Below are positions 12,551 through 49,600 of a stretch of 64,000 nucleotides of DNA, in pieces. The notes beneath the pieces were generated by a model, which saw only the letters and a list, made by a program, of their open reading frames with translations, was not told the DNA's origin and did no database searches. Source of the stretch: Mastigias papua (taxonomy: Eukaryota > Cnidaria > Scyphozoa > Rhizostomeae > Mastigiidae); contig OZ025273.1 in the NCBI GenBank assembly GCA_964019165.1, positions 7,923,725 to 7,987,724 on the forward strand. The letters run 5' to 3'. The position numbers and the translations under genes were made by a program. Each line of letters begins with the position of its first letter. Position 1 is the first letter of the stretch.

Positions 12551-12942
12551 AGCTACGGCTAAACGCTGCCAATATTTCAACCAACAAAGTCCTATAATGT
12601 TGACGGTCGCTCGTTGGTAGTATTTAGCCGCCATAGTGGGAGCTGCTAAGCATTTCTGGATGATGTCGGATGAAGTTTGACTTCGATCAAATGTTGGGAA
12701 GATGGAATTAACGCTTGTGATCTTACAGGTGATGTTGGCTGACGTGGGGGGCGTTTATCCAAGTCACCCAACAAAATCGGACTGGATTGTTCCTAAAATA
12801 TCAGAAGGATATGCATACCTAGTGTGTTCATAGGACGATGTTAGAGCAAATTTCTGTGCTCGTCTACCCACCCTAGGCCAACATGTCAGCGAGTAATGTT
12901 GGGTGTTGTTGGACGAAATGTTGGGAGCATTTGGCAGTAGCT
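12551..12942. mobile_element. Non-autonomous TIR element of uncertain superfamily
   Basis: A 392-bp segment with imperfect terminal inverted repeats of about 36 bp. The left end starts AGCTACGGCTAAACGCTGCC. The reverse complement of the right end starts AGCTACTGCCAAATGCTCCC, and both continue with an AATATTTC/AACATTTC and CCAACA motif. Related GTTGG/CCAAC motifs recur inside. Flanking TTA and CTA could be a decayed 3-bp duplication, but this is not secure. It lies just downstream of the CaaX-protein gene. Confidence 0.6.
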
Positions 12943-13024
12943 CTACAATTTACCAGCATGCAATACCAAGGTAAAAACAACCCACATAAAAATAAACAAC
13001 CCACATACAAATACGCTCAAGTGA

Positions 13025-14818
13025 CTACATTACAATACAATGACAACAAAAACATTCGTTCTCCAAAAATGTCTCATTCACGGTATGTCCTGTCATTGGC
13101 AACCGTTTAAGTCGCCGAGAATGATGCAGAAGTCGATTTCTTTTCGTATGAGTCCGGCTGTCTTGGCTAAAATCCGAGGCTGTATCGGGAATGTCACTTT
13201 CACGACATTCCTCTGCCATACTATAGTACTCGTCAGCGAGGCTTGGTTCGCTGATTGTCCTATGCAACTCAGACCAGTCACTTGACAAGTCGCAACTTCG
13301 CTCTGATTGACTCAAACTGCCAGAATCACGCAGATATTTATGAATATTATATAAGTCAATATCTACATAGCTCCCACTACTTGTATCATCTTCTGCTAGG
13401 GAAAAAGATGTTACTGAGATATCCGATAAGTCAGCTAGATAATCCTCCCCAATACGATATACAGGCGTGCAGATATCCGACTCGCTATTACTCTTCATAT
13501 GAATCAGACACAGATCCTCGCCTGACACTGCACAATCGCAACGGACTCTTGTCGTTTTGTGGTCATTCCACGTGTTACCACGGCGCTTCTTTTTCTTGCG
13601 TCGTTTTAAAAATATAGGAAATTTCGTTATATTGCTGGTTGTTTTTAACCGGCCATTATCAAACGACCGTCTTTTAAAATTTGGTCTCAGCTGGTCATTC
13701 TCCGAGTCGCTATAGTTACTACCCTCTTCAACTTGAACATCATTAAATAACAGAGGGTCTGATTTCGGGGTATTGTCAAGGGAATTCCACGACGTGGAAG
13801 TGCTTGAGTTAATTTTGCCGTTTGGAATATCCATACCAACGCGCCTATTTCTTGAAACAGCACCTTTGGAGCTATCACAGTCATTTTTTAGATCCTCTCG
13901 AGAGATCGGCAATGGATCAATGAAACTTGTCTCCATTTCCACTGGGTTGTCAACGTCTACGATACAGATAAAACAAAACGGTTATCGATGCAGGATGACA
14001 AAGTAAATGTACCAGGGCATCTTTCACGCTGTCACTACAGAGCCAATGGCCCCCGTAGATCCTATTCCTTGCCCAGTAAAGAAAGCAAATCGAAAGTTTT
14101 GAATGAGCACAGGAGCAAGGACCTATTGAGTAGATTGTCTTTGGGTATACAGACTGAGCTTGGCTGCAAATGCAACGGGACCATTGGATGGGTTTGGCCA
14201 GCTACTCAACTTTCCTTAAAAGATACTGTGGAATATACCATCAAAGAGGTAAGACATAAACGAAAATTATGACTCTAAAAAAGTTCAAACTCTTAAACCT
14301 GACGACCAAATCACTATCTGTGCTGTAATCTGATGAGCGCCCCTTATCCAATGGACGCCCCTTTCAAAGAGTAAAAATCAACTGATCACTCCAAACACTT
14401 ATTGAAGAGAACAGCTTTCAGCATCCTATATCCCCAACAAGTTTCAACAACGATGCATCCCGCTATTCACAAGACAGAAATTTTCCAAACAACAAACAAA
14501 AATCGATAACAGGGCTGCTGCAGTTCTGAAACTAGCACGATCTTGTGCATATGGAATATAGAGAGAGTCCCATACCTGGCAATGATGAGCCTGCACCAGT
14601 AGCCTCGTCTGTGTTAGCTACGGTGTCGGCCTCATCCTCAATATCGTTTTTTGATAAAGTTCCATCCTGGCCTTGGATTTCCCCTTTATTGTTCTCTTCG
14701 TCAAGTTGTTCATCAGTTGTCTTGCTACTGCCATACCTACTCCCAATCCATGAACTGAAGTAAATAAAACTGTGTTTAAATGGCACATATTCTTGAATGG
14801 TTTCCAGCATTTGCATCT
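13025..14818 (-). CDS. Unrecognised gene, last two exons; product ends in a CaaX box
   Basis: Exon 13956-13025 (310 codons including the shared one, stop TAG) joins in phase 1 to an upstream exon ending at 14576 (donor GTATGG). The upstream exon begins at 14818 or, using the acceptor TTTACTTCAG, at 14754. Earlier exons are not found. The predicted part is hydrophilic and rich in S, D, E and R. It has a basic stretch (FLKRRKKKKRRG), a small cysteine cluster (VRCDCAVSGEDLCLIH), a long acidic and Ser-rich middle, and the C-terminus CFCCHCIVM. The last four residues CIVM fit a CaaX prenylation site, and the preceding cysteines could be palmitoylated, so membrane anchoring is likely. I do not recognise the family and assign no function. 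Confidence 0.7.
13994..14248 (+). CDS. Candidate exon on the opposite strand, nested in the CaaX gene's intron
   Basis: An 85-codon open segment bounded by a good acceptor (TTATCGATGCAG before 13994) and donor (AAAGAG then GTAAGA after 14248), in phase 0 at both ends. The peptide looks like protein, for example RRSYSLPSKES, LLSRLSLGIQTELGCKC and GWVWPATQLSL. It lies wholly in the minus-strand intron 14575-13957. I found no partner exons and do not recognise a family, so it could be chance. Confidence 0.35.
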
Positions 14819-15540
14819 CTACGATCAAAACACAAGAAACAATGAATTACAGCCAACAGTAACAAAAATGTTAGTGAATTTTCCGAGAAATACATCAACT
14901 CCATAGACAGCGACGGCAATACATTGCTGTAGGTCACTGGCAGAAAGCATAAATCTTCAAAATGAAAACAATGAAAGAATTTAAAAAATTAAACCAATTT
15001 AACTACATTGACAAATGAATTGACCGCGCACACAATTGAACCTCTATTTGTAATTTGAATTGATATAAACTCAAGCTGGTTAAATCATTTTCGCTTTGAA
15101 TGGCATCCGATTCCTCAAAAAAATTTCTTATACACACACTTAGCTCCCGGCGAATTAAAACAACTGATGCGGGTTAATAACAATAAAAGCCGCAAACACA
15201 CATCTCAAAAGACTTTCAGAGGCTCAAAGAAATTCCATAATTGAGCATATGAGCAATGCTTTGTGCTCAAATACAGCAACCATTTAAGTACGGTATCAAC
15301 ATTCCTTTCCTGATGGTTCAGATTCCAGTTCCCAGTTGCTATAACTTTTCATTTTCCTATAAGAGCAGACTGTTCAACAGATCAAATATGTCATGGACAA
15401 AAACAAGTCCAAAAATTGACAGGTATAAACTGTTGAGTCGTTAACACAAGAAAGAAGACCAGCCTTCACTCATTGAGACTTGTTAGTCTTGCTACGTAAT
15501 TCTTGATAGCTATGGCGGTTACAAGATGAAGATGAAGATA
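14819..15540. other. Upstream of the CaaX gene, nothing identified
   Basis: This stretch should contain the intron and possibly the first exon of the minus-strand gene at 13025-14818. I could not find a convincing ATG exon with a donor in matching phase. Confidence 0.4.
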
Positions 15541-15548
15541 TATATTTA

Positions 15549-15683
<135 letters not shown>

Positions 15684-15719
15684 AGTCAAAGCCGCACTAA
15701 CTTAGTATATAAATAAAAT

Positions 15720-15983
<264 letters not shown>

Positions 15984-15996
15984 TTATATATAACAA

Positions 15997-16166
15997 GCCA
16001 CTGCGGTCTAGTGGTTAAGACGCTTGCCCGGAATGCAAGAAACCCTGGTTCGATCCCTGGAGGTGGCAAATTTCAACTTTCTCCTGATTTGTCTGAGCGT
16101 TATATCAACCTTTCTGTTTGCACCGAAAAAGGAGAAATCCTGGTTACCCGTGAGCTACTGATTGCA
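15997..16166 (+). mobile_element. tRNA-derived SINE, plus orientation
   Basis: Begins GCCACTGCGGTCTAGTGGTT (A box) and contains GGTTCGATCCC (B box) about 45 bp later. An unrelated tail ends near CGTGAGCTACTGATTGCATA. The same head and tail occur reversed at 52013-52190, so this is a SINE family. The anticodon arm CTTGC-CCGGAAT-GCAAG is intact, but the T stem has a central mismatch here. It is embedded in (AT)n. Confidence 0.85.
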
Positions 16167-16183
16167 TATATACGCATATATAG

Positions 16184-16216
16184 TCAAGCGCTCTAACCAC
16201 TTGGCCACTCGCCCAG
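16184..16216 (-). repeat. Truncated tRNA-like head
   Basis: On the minus strand this reads TGGGCGAGTGGCCAAGTGG followed by TTAGAGCGCTTGACT, an A-box-bearing 5' part of a tRNA-like sequence (Leu/Ser-like). It is cut off by TATATATGCG. It is probably a fragment of another SINE. Confidence 0.5.
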
Positions 16217-16231
16217 TATATATACATATAC

Positions 16232-16466
<235 letters not shown>

Positions 16467-16549
16467 ATGCTGCACTAAAATAAAGCATATACAGGGGCCC
16501 ATTGATACTTTTGAAGTGTTTAAACAACTTTTCCCTGAATTCTCCTAAT

Positions 16550-19500
16550 GCACTTTAGGCAAAATATCATCTGTCACATAACTTAAATGTCATCTAAGAT
16601 TCACATCTGCCATATCTACTTCTAAAGTACATTTTTTACAAATAACATCTTCTCACATAAACATCTACCACCATTAACTGCATCTCTCTACCAAATGGCA
16701 AAAATTTGATGCCACTAGGAGAAAGACTTTACTTAGAATTAGAACTGTAGGAGGAGGTGTTCACTTTGACTCCTTGACTTTGACTGTTTTATATGATATT
16801 CACCATTTTAGTGCCAATTAGGATTGCGAAAATGTGGCAGAAATAAGGACCTGGTAATAAAACAAAACCATGAACTAGGCCTACAAATAAACAAATGAGT
16901 TATAAGTTCTTCTGAAAAAATGAAGCCAGACTACAAATTGATTGATACAGGAAATGACCTAATGAAGAAAGAATTAACACCAAAATTTCTACTGTAGAAA
17001 AACCTGAATACTATATACTTGAAAGATCATAGTATGGACTATGCTCTCAGGAAGCATCTATATGAGACAAGCATATCATTGTTCCATGCATATGTTACAT
17101 ATGAAGTAATTGAAGTTAACTTGTTATTGTTCAATCCTGGGCAATAATAAATGAGTATGATGATGAATTCCTTTGACATCTACTACATACACTGGCATTG
17201 TGCTGCCAAATAAAAAGTGAGGGGCTACATATTTCTATATAGGTACTTGGTGTGCTGAGAGATAAACCTGAGCGCAACAACATATTACAAGGTACTTGAC
17301 AGAAACATCAAATTTATATTTCTGATCAATTAACAATCACATATGTGAAAAGGTGCCAGAGTATGTGAGATTTACTGATAAAAAAATACAGGCCCTTCTA
17401 CAGTGATGCTCATACAGCTATGAATAATTGAAGTAAACCATGATAAGTCAGTACTGATGTCCTTAAAAGATCATGAATAAATAAATACAAGATACTACTG
17501 GGAAATGCTACAAACTAAGAACAAATGCACTATAAAAAGACTAACATGTTTAAAATGCTTAACAGAAATACTATAAATGTGGCTAACATTATTTCCACAT
17601 CAAAATTTCACAACTTTTGGGGATCAAATGGGCACCAAATAAGTCAAGTATTACAAATAAGCATAATCAGCACTGTTTCATTTTATCTGCAGTTTATATG
17701 TATATTTCATACTCTTTGGAATTCAGAACAAATTAACTCTTGCAGTGAGAACCACTCACAATTAGAAACCTGTTATTTAGTTGCAAAATATAGGCAAAAA
17801 CTCTTGCAGAGATCAGTGTTGGAGGGGCTAACATTCAACATTGTAAGCAGTTCTACAGACAACACTTTCTTGGAAGTACCTATAATATCAAATAGAAGAA
17901 TGGAACATTGAGTAACAGATTATAAGAACGGACAAGTCCCAAAAAGGAGCTATACATGGATACATATATTTCACAATGCACTTCATAATAGTCATGTGAC
18001 ATGTAAGTAACAGTCGATATTGACAGAGATTTCAAGTTGCTTGCGCTTGAGTTGATGATGACGCATGCAATTCTTTACAACTGCGCATAACTTTCTTAGC
18101 ACAAGAAAGCACACATTTATCGACAAAGGCAAAGGGAACATAATAACTCGCCTAACAAATGCACACCACAGTATGAATTTAGCCAGAATACATGAGCTCT
18201 AAACTGATTGATCTTTCTTTTACATATGATGTGTCAAGAACCACATCTAAGGTGTCAACTAATTTCACTAAAGAGAAAAGCACCTTGAACTAACGAACTT
18301 GCCGTTAAACTTCGATTATGAATGCTTTCGTCCACATCTCTGTGATGTGAACCAAATACCTAACATTACTCACTGAAATTTGAATTGGAAAGATATTTTC
18401 CTCAGTTACTTCTTTGCCTCTCTGTTATAACGTATGTGCCTAAAATGTTAGCTTTCGATAATGGCTAAGAGGGGCGTGGCAAGCATAACAATGAGCTAGC
18501 AATTTGATAAGCAATCGAATTACATTCGAGCATTAAATACAGGAATATTATCAGAAAAGACGCGACAACAAGACTAGTTGTATCCGCTGAAAGTCTTCTT
18601 CTACTATGATAAACAAACGGCCAAACTACTTATCGAAGTACTTCGATAATGAATAATTACGTTTGGAAACGAAACAGCGATAATACGGCCGAAAAGGTAG
18701 CATTGGTGGATGTTGAGAATCAGCTCGGTAGACCTATGCCGTAGTATCTTTGAAATGGTGAATTTAACTTAAGGAATGTTGCATTTGCAATAGTTTACAA
18801 ATCTACAAATTACTGGAGATAGCCTAATAATACACATGGGAGAGTACACGATTAATGTGGAACACCCACTGTGTAATGTTATAGTCATGCAGATACAAAA
18901 CATCATTTGGATAGCCACAGATTGGATAGGTACCGCACCGGCTAGCGATAAGACGTTGACTAGAAGAAACAGTATCAAACAGCAGTTTAGCTTTAGGCCT
19001 ATATTTCGGCCCGCCCAAGCATTCAAGCACTACAAGTGCAATAGTCCATATCATCGATTGTGTTCGATCACATATTCAAAAGATACTTCAAATGATCCTA
19101 CCTTCATCTGTACTCAATGTCCAACGTTATCATTTCCTTAGTTGTAAGACTCAACTGTGTCCTGGCGGATAAATCGCAGTTGAAGTTGAACAAGAATTCC
19201 CCTTATTAGTGTTTTCATAAGAGTCACGTGCCGATGTTGTCATAAAGTCTTGCGTAATGTGATTGGAGGAGCGCTCCCGCACTATTTCTTCAAACAACTA
19301 CACACTATGTAAATAAAAATATCTAATTTTCTGCTGAGCCTTAAAGTTGTTTATTTTGAGCCCAAGGTTATTCTTAAATGTCAGCAATCTTAAGCATTAA
19401 TTCTCATATGAAATATAAAAAGTGTATAACGGGCATTCTGAAGAGTTTGCTGAGTCACGTCATGGCTCCCAGCCAGCATCAATGAAACTAACCAAAAGGT

Positions 19501-22199
19501 CTAAGACTTGAAGCTTGTGCTTTGCATTATTTTTAAATAATTCTTAAAGTTAAAAGATTTTGAGCCTTGATAATCTAATGGAGTGACTATAAATGCTCAC
19601 AGATGTGTACAAACGAACACAGGAGTTCATTTCATTTTTCCTTTTCATTTCATAAAGCAAAGCAGTAGCCCCTTCAGCCTTATTGTTTTCAAAGAACCTA
19701 TCACCTAAAATCTATTAAATACCTACTGATACCACAATAGTTCAGAGTTCTTTATATTAATACTTTTATATATATTGAAGCGGTTCTCATTTGATTTTGT
19801 TCCAACTTATATTTATTAGTAATAATCAGAAGTATGAAATTCTTCGGTTAGTTTGTTAGCTATTCTGGACATAGTTTTTGCATATAAACTATCGTTGACC
19901 AACTGTTTCATAAATAATTAAATGCCAGGAGATCAAACAACCTAATACAAAAATTTACTACCTTTATTACTTACAAACTCCGCAGTTGCAGCTTTCGCCA
20001 ATGCGAGTTTCTTAATATCTCGTAGGAGAGTAAACTACTCTGTTGTTTAATTTGTAACTTTCTCTCAAAGTTTGTATGATAGACTGTCAAAATTAAATAA
20101 ACTCAATCAACCGACCTGAACATTTATCTATTCTGCATTTAAGATTTTGTTCGTGTCCGTATATTTGGCTAAGTTTATTATCGAGGCTGTAAAAAACTAA
20201 TTAAACTCAAAAATCGCATGAGCTAAAGATAAAAGAAATAAGAGTAAAAAAAGAGAAGAACTCTACGTGTTGTTTTGAAATTGCAACTATATTGGTGATG
20301 TTCGCTATGAAAAGTTTTTTGATAAGCATAAGGGCAAGTATATACAGAACAGTGGATAATGCCATGCGGTGAGATTCTCGTTTTCAGTGCAATAACTTTG
20401 ATTGTGAACTTAAAGAAATTGACCATACACCATTTGGCACTTAACAGCATAAAAATTTTACAAAAAAATTTACATAATTTGGGAAATATTTCTTGAATCT
20501 TTGCTGATTAGATACCCTTGCGCCATTCACCTATTGACAACTGCCATTGTATTCGCAGGGAGATCTCAATTCACGACCATCTGCTTTAAGTTGAACGAAT
20601 TGTACAAAGTACAACTACCTAGATATGATTGTGTACAAAATAATCCTAAGGAAAGCTGCAGCTATATTGACGTCAACAACCAGTGTTTCAATGGGGCAGA
20701 GGTGCCACCAAACTAAGGCCCATGATAGCATTCCATCAAGTCTGCTGACGGTACTTTTTCTCTGTTCCCTTTGGTTCTGGTTTTTCGCAGTCATCTACAT
20801 TTCATGTTATTGTACCTTTTCCTTTTTCTTTCTGGTTCTACATCCTTTTTTCAGAGCATTTGTTTTGGCTTGCAACTATTCAGCAGAGAGATTATGCAGC
20901 CAGCACTGGTCAATCTTCTAGTTTTCTGATCCGCTGTAAAACGAAGTTTGGTGACCCCTTCACAAGGGAAAAAGGACAGCATGGAGCACTTACAGGCAAT
21001 GTGATGCACCTCATTAAAGATCTGACTAGACTTCGTCAGTTTAACATTCGCTCTGTATTGTTGTGCTTTACTACCAATGATCTACAAAAACTCTTTTGCT
21101 ACACTTCGCCCTTAATCTTTTCGGTGCCAGTACTCGCAGACAACCCGTTAAAAGGCTTCAATTAAACAAAACAAGCTACATATTGGGAATTGTAACTCGT
21201 GTTTTCCCATCAGGCACCTAAAATGCAAGCATACCACCGCAATATCCTCTGGTTCTTGTTCAAAATCCGGGGGAAGAACTGGGACGGGTCACAAAGTACT
21301 GTACAAAAGGTATCATCAAGCATTCTAGAAACGATAACTCGTGGGTGAAATTGTGTCAATTAAATTACCAACTATAATTCAATGTATAGATAATATAAAA
21401 CATGAGGTATTTCTACTTTAGTACATTGGTAAACAAAGATCATTATAAACACCAATTTCAAAGTCAAAATACAGCTTCTACTCTATAAAGGCAGTTACAA
21501 GTAACGGCTGTGTTAATTCGAGTTGGTTACAGGCATGCTGCCAAAATATGTACATAGCGAAGCTCCTACATAAAAAGAGAGCATGGTGATGGGGAACTAA
21601 GGGTGTCAGTAGGATAAATGAAGGCCTGAAATAACTGCAGACAGGATGGAGAAAGTGGGAAACGCATTTGAAATCACTGGCCAACCCTCACTACATTCCG
21701 AAGATAGTTACTTAACATAGCCATTAAGACATTGCTCTTCAAATTTTTAATTGACAAAAGATAACAAGATATCCAACGAATGTGACGATAAGAAAGAAAC
21801 AAGAGCAAAACAATCTGATCAACATTTCACTTGAAGATATCACCATGCATTCCGAGACGAAGGTCCTAATTCTAATTTACCGTAGAACGTTAGCAGCTCA
21901 TAAAGGGCTTTCAACCGCTAGCCTCTCTGGTCTCTCCAGGGCAAGCCATTCCGGGTAAGGTTCCACATCCAATACTTCACTGGCTATGGACACTGTGACA
22001 CGATGTACTGATAAAGCATCGAAGTTTGCAAGAAAAGCTCTCAACTAAACCTCTCTCTAACACAATCATCGGCATTCATAAAGTGCGTCAATAACCAGGT
22101 GAGGGACATAATGAATCAACGTTCAGGTACCAACGTTCTGTATTCAAGAGACATGCTATTCTGATGGCGGGTGGCTTGAGTGCAAGGTTCCTGATACAC
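16550..22199. other. Intergenic region between the CaaX gene and the 3' end of PKN
   Basis: AT-rich sequence with only short, unconvincing open frames (for example near 17525, 20501 and 20860). A possible PHD-finger remnant lies near 19000-19140. I see no multi-exon gene and no RNA gene. Confidence 0.5.
19000..19141 (+). pseudogene. Possible PHD-type zinc-finger remnant
   Basis: The plus-frame peptide KHYKCNSPYHRLCS followed about 15 residues later by FICTQC has Cys and His spacing like the second half of a PHD finger. Such fingers occur at the start of some LINE ORFs as well as in host genes. The first Cys pair is absent and the frame stops soon after, so it would be a fragment. Confidence 0.25.
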
Positions 22200-22205
22200 T
22201 TTATT
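22200..22205 (-). terminator. Polyadenylation signal for PKN
   Basis: AATAAA on the minus strand, 82 bp downstream of the PKN stop codon, the right distance for a short 3' UTR. Inferred from sequence only. Confidence 0.6.
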
Positions 22206-22286
22206 GTCCTAGGACACTACTGCGTTCCATCCATTCCAGATTGTGGGCGGTGTGGTTAATAATCCATTATTGTGATGTGAACTGTG

Positions 22287-46646
<24,360 letters not shown>

Positions 46647-46648
46647 CT

Positions 46649-49600
46649 ACAAGGCACACAGAACAATGAGTCAATCTTTTGAAACTACGTCTCAAAAGCT
46701 GCGTGGTGAGGAAAAATTCAAAAGGTTTTGCACTCCCTTAGGTAACCTCCATTTTCAAACAGACTGTGAAGAGTTCATTTGCTCTTGCAAGCCGCAAGGA
46801 AACGCAGGATCAATGAAGCACCCAATACCCAATCAAACTAGTTCAAGACAATGGCAGTGCTACTCTATCTCTGTACCTACAAAACAATTGCTTGCCCACA
46901 TAGCAAAGTAACCAGATTTTACCTCTCAGATTTCTCTCTTTGGCTAATTTACTGTACCAGGCATTGTAAATACAGCCCCAACAAATGACATTTCACTGTA
47001 GCCATGAAAGTCAACCAAAGTAAACAAAGCGGAGCAGGAAATTACTCGTAGGTGTGCCTTGCCTCTTTACCTGTAGTCACGCTATTGTTACAGGAGGAAT
47101 GAACATGAGTCATGATTCCCTCCAAAAATAGAGGTCATACCACAGTCTCTACAAAGTAGTAATGGCCAAGCAGAAAAATCAGACTTCTGGAATGGGAGAA
47201 ATCGATAACTTTTCACAGGAGATGGGAAAAGCCACCGTGTTTCAATGGGAGATCGTGGACATCACGTTAAGTGGTTAGGGAACTGGGAGAGTTAGTTCCC
47301 TGTTCTACACCCCTGACTCAGTTACACCCCTGACTTAGTTACACCCCTTTTCATAGTATGCTCCAAGGAATCCGGACGCTGGATATTTTATTCAGGGACA
47401 CCTACAGCTCTAACGTGAGATAACTCCTAACTATTTCAACAAGAATCATCCTAATGAGAATTTAGAGCTATCCATTTTCTCGACACATGATTGAGATAGC
47501 TCATGACAAAAGCAGTTTGCACAAATTAATTGAAAGAGAGGAAGAAGGTTCCCCCAAAATTACACACGTGCAGGAGATTCCCCAAAAGTTAAAACGCGTA
47601 CATTCTGAAGTAAAAAATAGTGCATTATCCGAATGCTGATTTGGCTATGTGATATAGTTCTGTTAAATCTATCTTCCTAAATTTTATGAAGAAAAGACGA
47701 GAACTGAAAGAATAGAACCAGGCCTGAATAAAACTGTCCAATTTTCACTTAGAACAGCCCAATAGTAATGTAAAGAACTGCCCATTTGAAAACGGCCTTG
47801 CTGAGTTGTTAACAAGGGGAAGAAGCTAGGTAACGTTAAATACAACAGTGCTGCCAATGCTACCCTGATAGGAGACTTTCACTTGAGGCATGTAAAACAA
47901 TTGCCCTTTACCCCCTCCACGTAATAACATTTTCCAGCAGTCTCAGGGAAACACTGACGACAGGGTTGGAAATAATCGTTATTACTCCTGGTCATAATTA
48001 AACAGATAACCAAATAGTGGTTCTTCCTCAGCTTACCAAGACAGAGCTTTTAAACCACTTTTCTGAGCTCAATGCAGCTAAATAGTTAATGAATTACAAA
48101 ACTTAACTGATATGAATGTCTGTGAAAAATTAGTGTACCAGTAACACGCATGCTGTAAGGCCTACTTGTCATTGCAAAAGATGGGTTAATTTCATTACAA
48201 ATAACGCTTTGGAAGTACAGTGTACTTTATTTCTCATGTCACAGCTTGAAGGAAAAATAACTATAGCTTCCGTGTGTCAACATGGTCTGTATACAAACAT
48301 CGCAGTTTACTGCCGCTAAATTATGCCTAATTCACAAATCAAAACTTAACGATCCATACCATGTTGCTATGGATATGTTGAAGCAACTTTTTGCGATCAT
48401 TAACCATCTGGAATTTGTAAAAATCTCACTCGTGCAACCAACTAGTAAGGAACCTTGCACAGTCTGTCTTTCCGCGACTGATTTGGCTCTCTTCCTAAAA
48501 CTGCATGCTCAATAGGCAAAGTATTCCGCGACTGCAATACAACAAAACGAAAAGCTATTTCAGGTTTCGAGTGCTCTTAAACAACACTTATCACTCATCA
48601 CATCCCTTTGCTAGGTTATTTTGGCCACTTTGCTCTTCTCCATGGGAGAGATCGATTATCTGTGGTCACGTGATGACTGGTGGCTAGCTTTGTTTGATGA
48701 ATTGGAAACCAACTGGGTAATCTTGAATACGGTTATTGAGGCGTAATAGGAACTTGTGCAGACTTTGTAGGCCGCATTTAGCAACGAAATACCTTAGCAA
48801 CTAGAGCTGCTGCAGAATACAGAACATCGCTTTTGTAAAGAACGGCAGATAGCTATACGGAGTTTTATTAGTAAAGTCAATACTGCAGGGGGTTAATTAT
48901 ACAGCGTTATAGGTCTGCGCAAAGGCTTTTGATATTAGTAAATTCAAAGCGGCAGGGGGTTAACAAAGATGCATTGTACTTGTATATGTGCTGGCTATTT
49001 CAAGAAATAGATCCTCCGTGGGTGCTCTATCCATTTTTAATGAAAAATTCAGCTTATATCTTAACAGCAGAGATTGAATAGGTCCTAAGAGTACAATACA
49101 AAAATGAGATCCGTACAGGATTTGTAATGTAATCACACGAGAGACAGATAGTTGTATTCACCCCCTTATGAAATTTCTATCAGGGCATCAAAGGGAATTA
49201 GATCTACAAGAAGTTTCAACTCTACTTTGGCAGTAATGCACAGAATGTCCTAACATAAAAAGACAGGCGATTGTAACTGGGGGCCAGACGCCACACAATG
49301 GGAGCCACGCCCGACAGGGCTACATCCTTCGGTACAGCAGGCACGTCATAGGGTCATAGGATAGGACAAAAGCATGATAAAGATTAATGGTGTGAGATAA
49401 CACATTGGAAGAACATTCCCACCCTTACTCCCAACTATTTATCGCCGAATTTGGACAAATTAGAAAATCCAACATGCTGAAAAACTGCTGAAAAAGGGAC
49501 TGACACAATCTGTCACTTGTCAAAATCATTTTAATTTTGCGTAATTAGTTCAGATGTGAAGGATGCTGTACCAAATTGCCACCAAAATAGGCATGATTTC

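Noticed and set aside
14331..14365. CTGATGA as another hammerhead core
   Set aside because: No GAAA follows at a suitable distance, and no stem I or III partners are present.
15997..16070. A functional tRNA gene with a GGA anticodon
   Set aside because: The T stem has a mismatch, a Ser tRNA should have a long variable arm, and the same head plus tail recurs at 52013-52190, which identifies a SINE.
20501..21165. Overlapping plus-strand frames as a small gene
   Set aside because: They have no conserved motif, no consistent frame and no convincing splice sites joining them.
48282..48515. 77-codon plus-strand frame
   Set aside because: Short, low information, no splice context and no family similarity.
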